A stretch of DNA of 64,000 bases from Gulosibacter macacae (lineage in GTDB: Bacteria > Actinomycetota > Actinomycetes > Actinomycetales > Microbacteriaceae): contig NZ_RQVS01000011.1 in assembly GCF_003865375.1 (NCBI RefSeq), positions 41,530 to 105,529 of the forward strand, read 5' to 3'. The notes below the pieces were generated by a model. That model had not been told where the DNA came from. It did no database searches and worked only from the letters and a program-made list of their open reading frames with translations. Within the stretch, counting starts at the first letter, position 1. Every line of letters starts with the position of its first letter. Positions 63,884 to 64,000 of the stretch are shown piece after piece. Position numbers and translations under genes: made by a program.

Positions 63884-64000
63884 GGTGACTCCATCCTAGT
63901 TCGCAGCCGACGCTCTCATCCTGCCGAATGAAGTCGGTGCCCGCCGTCGCGTATTTTTGCGGAGTTAATCGGCTCATCGCATTCGAGGGTGTAGGTGGGG

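Overview
The window is high-GC DNA of an actinobacterium. Gene content (DUF3515 lipoprotein beside ddl and thiL, MoxR/DUF58/transglutaminase cluster, DUF177-coaD, PKD-type secreted protein), frequent ATGA/GTGA operon overlaps and several apparently leaderless starts suggest Microbacteriaceae or a close relative. No species can be named from the sequence alone.

Left chromosomal part (1-36103). Core genes come first: the DUF177 ribosome-biogenesis protein and coaD, then a copper-trafficking operon (membrane protein, CopC-like, PCu(A)C chaperone, Tat-exported Dyp peroxidase). A four-gene operon follows, MoxR - DUF58 - TgpA-like transglutaminase - recG. Next are rsmD, thiL, a DUF3515 lipoprotein, and the run leuC-leuD-murA-plsC-gpsA-ddl, with a probable Leu attenuator ahead of leuC. 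A PP2C phosphatase, two secreted proteins and tRNA-Glu(CTC) precede a flavin-dependent organosulfur operon (DmoA-like monooxygenase, flavin reductase, second LLM monooxygenase). After that come an MBL-fold hydrolase, a fatty-acid desaturase without a canonical start codon, DUF488, a MntA-HepT toxin-antitoxin pair, an aldo/keto reductase, a LysE exporter, an AraC regulator and a succinate-semialdehyde-type dehydrogenase.

Integrated element (36104-60168, about 24 kb). It lies in the 3' part of tRNA-Gln(CTG), bounded by a 32-bp direct repeat, with 12-bp arm-type repeats inside both ends, a tyrosine integrase, an Xis-like protein and a MobF relaxase-helicase, but no type IV secretion genes. It therefore looks like an integrative mobilizable element. 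Most of its cargo is defence: an orphan AbiEi-like gene followed by a KAP P-loop NTPase, a complete AbiEii/AbiEi pair, and a seven-gene co-directional operon (HTH regulator, SNF2 helicase with PLD-like N-terminus, DUF4391, two type III Mod methyltransferases, type III Res, RloC-like ATPase/anticodon-nuclease candidate). The second Mod gene carries a 37-bp CT/GA dinucleotide tract that puts its C-terminus out of frame, the signature of a phase-variable methyltransferase.

Right chromosomal part (60169-64000). It holds the 5' part of the reconstituted tRNA-Gln, a proline-rich membrane protein, a small membrane protein, a thioredoxin-reductase-like flavoprotein and gltX. A dispersed repeat around gtgcttcgagagcctcagcac and related hairpins occur between chromosomal genes on both sides; I saw none inside the element, which agrees with its foreign origin.
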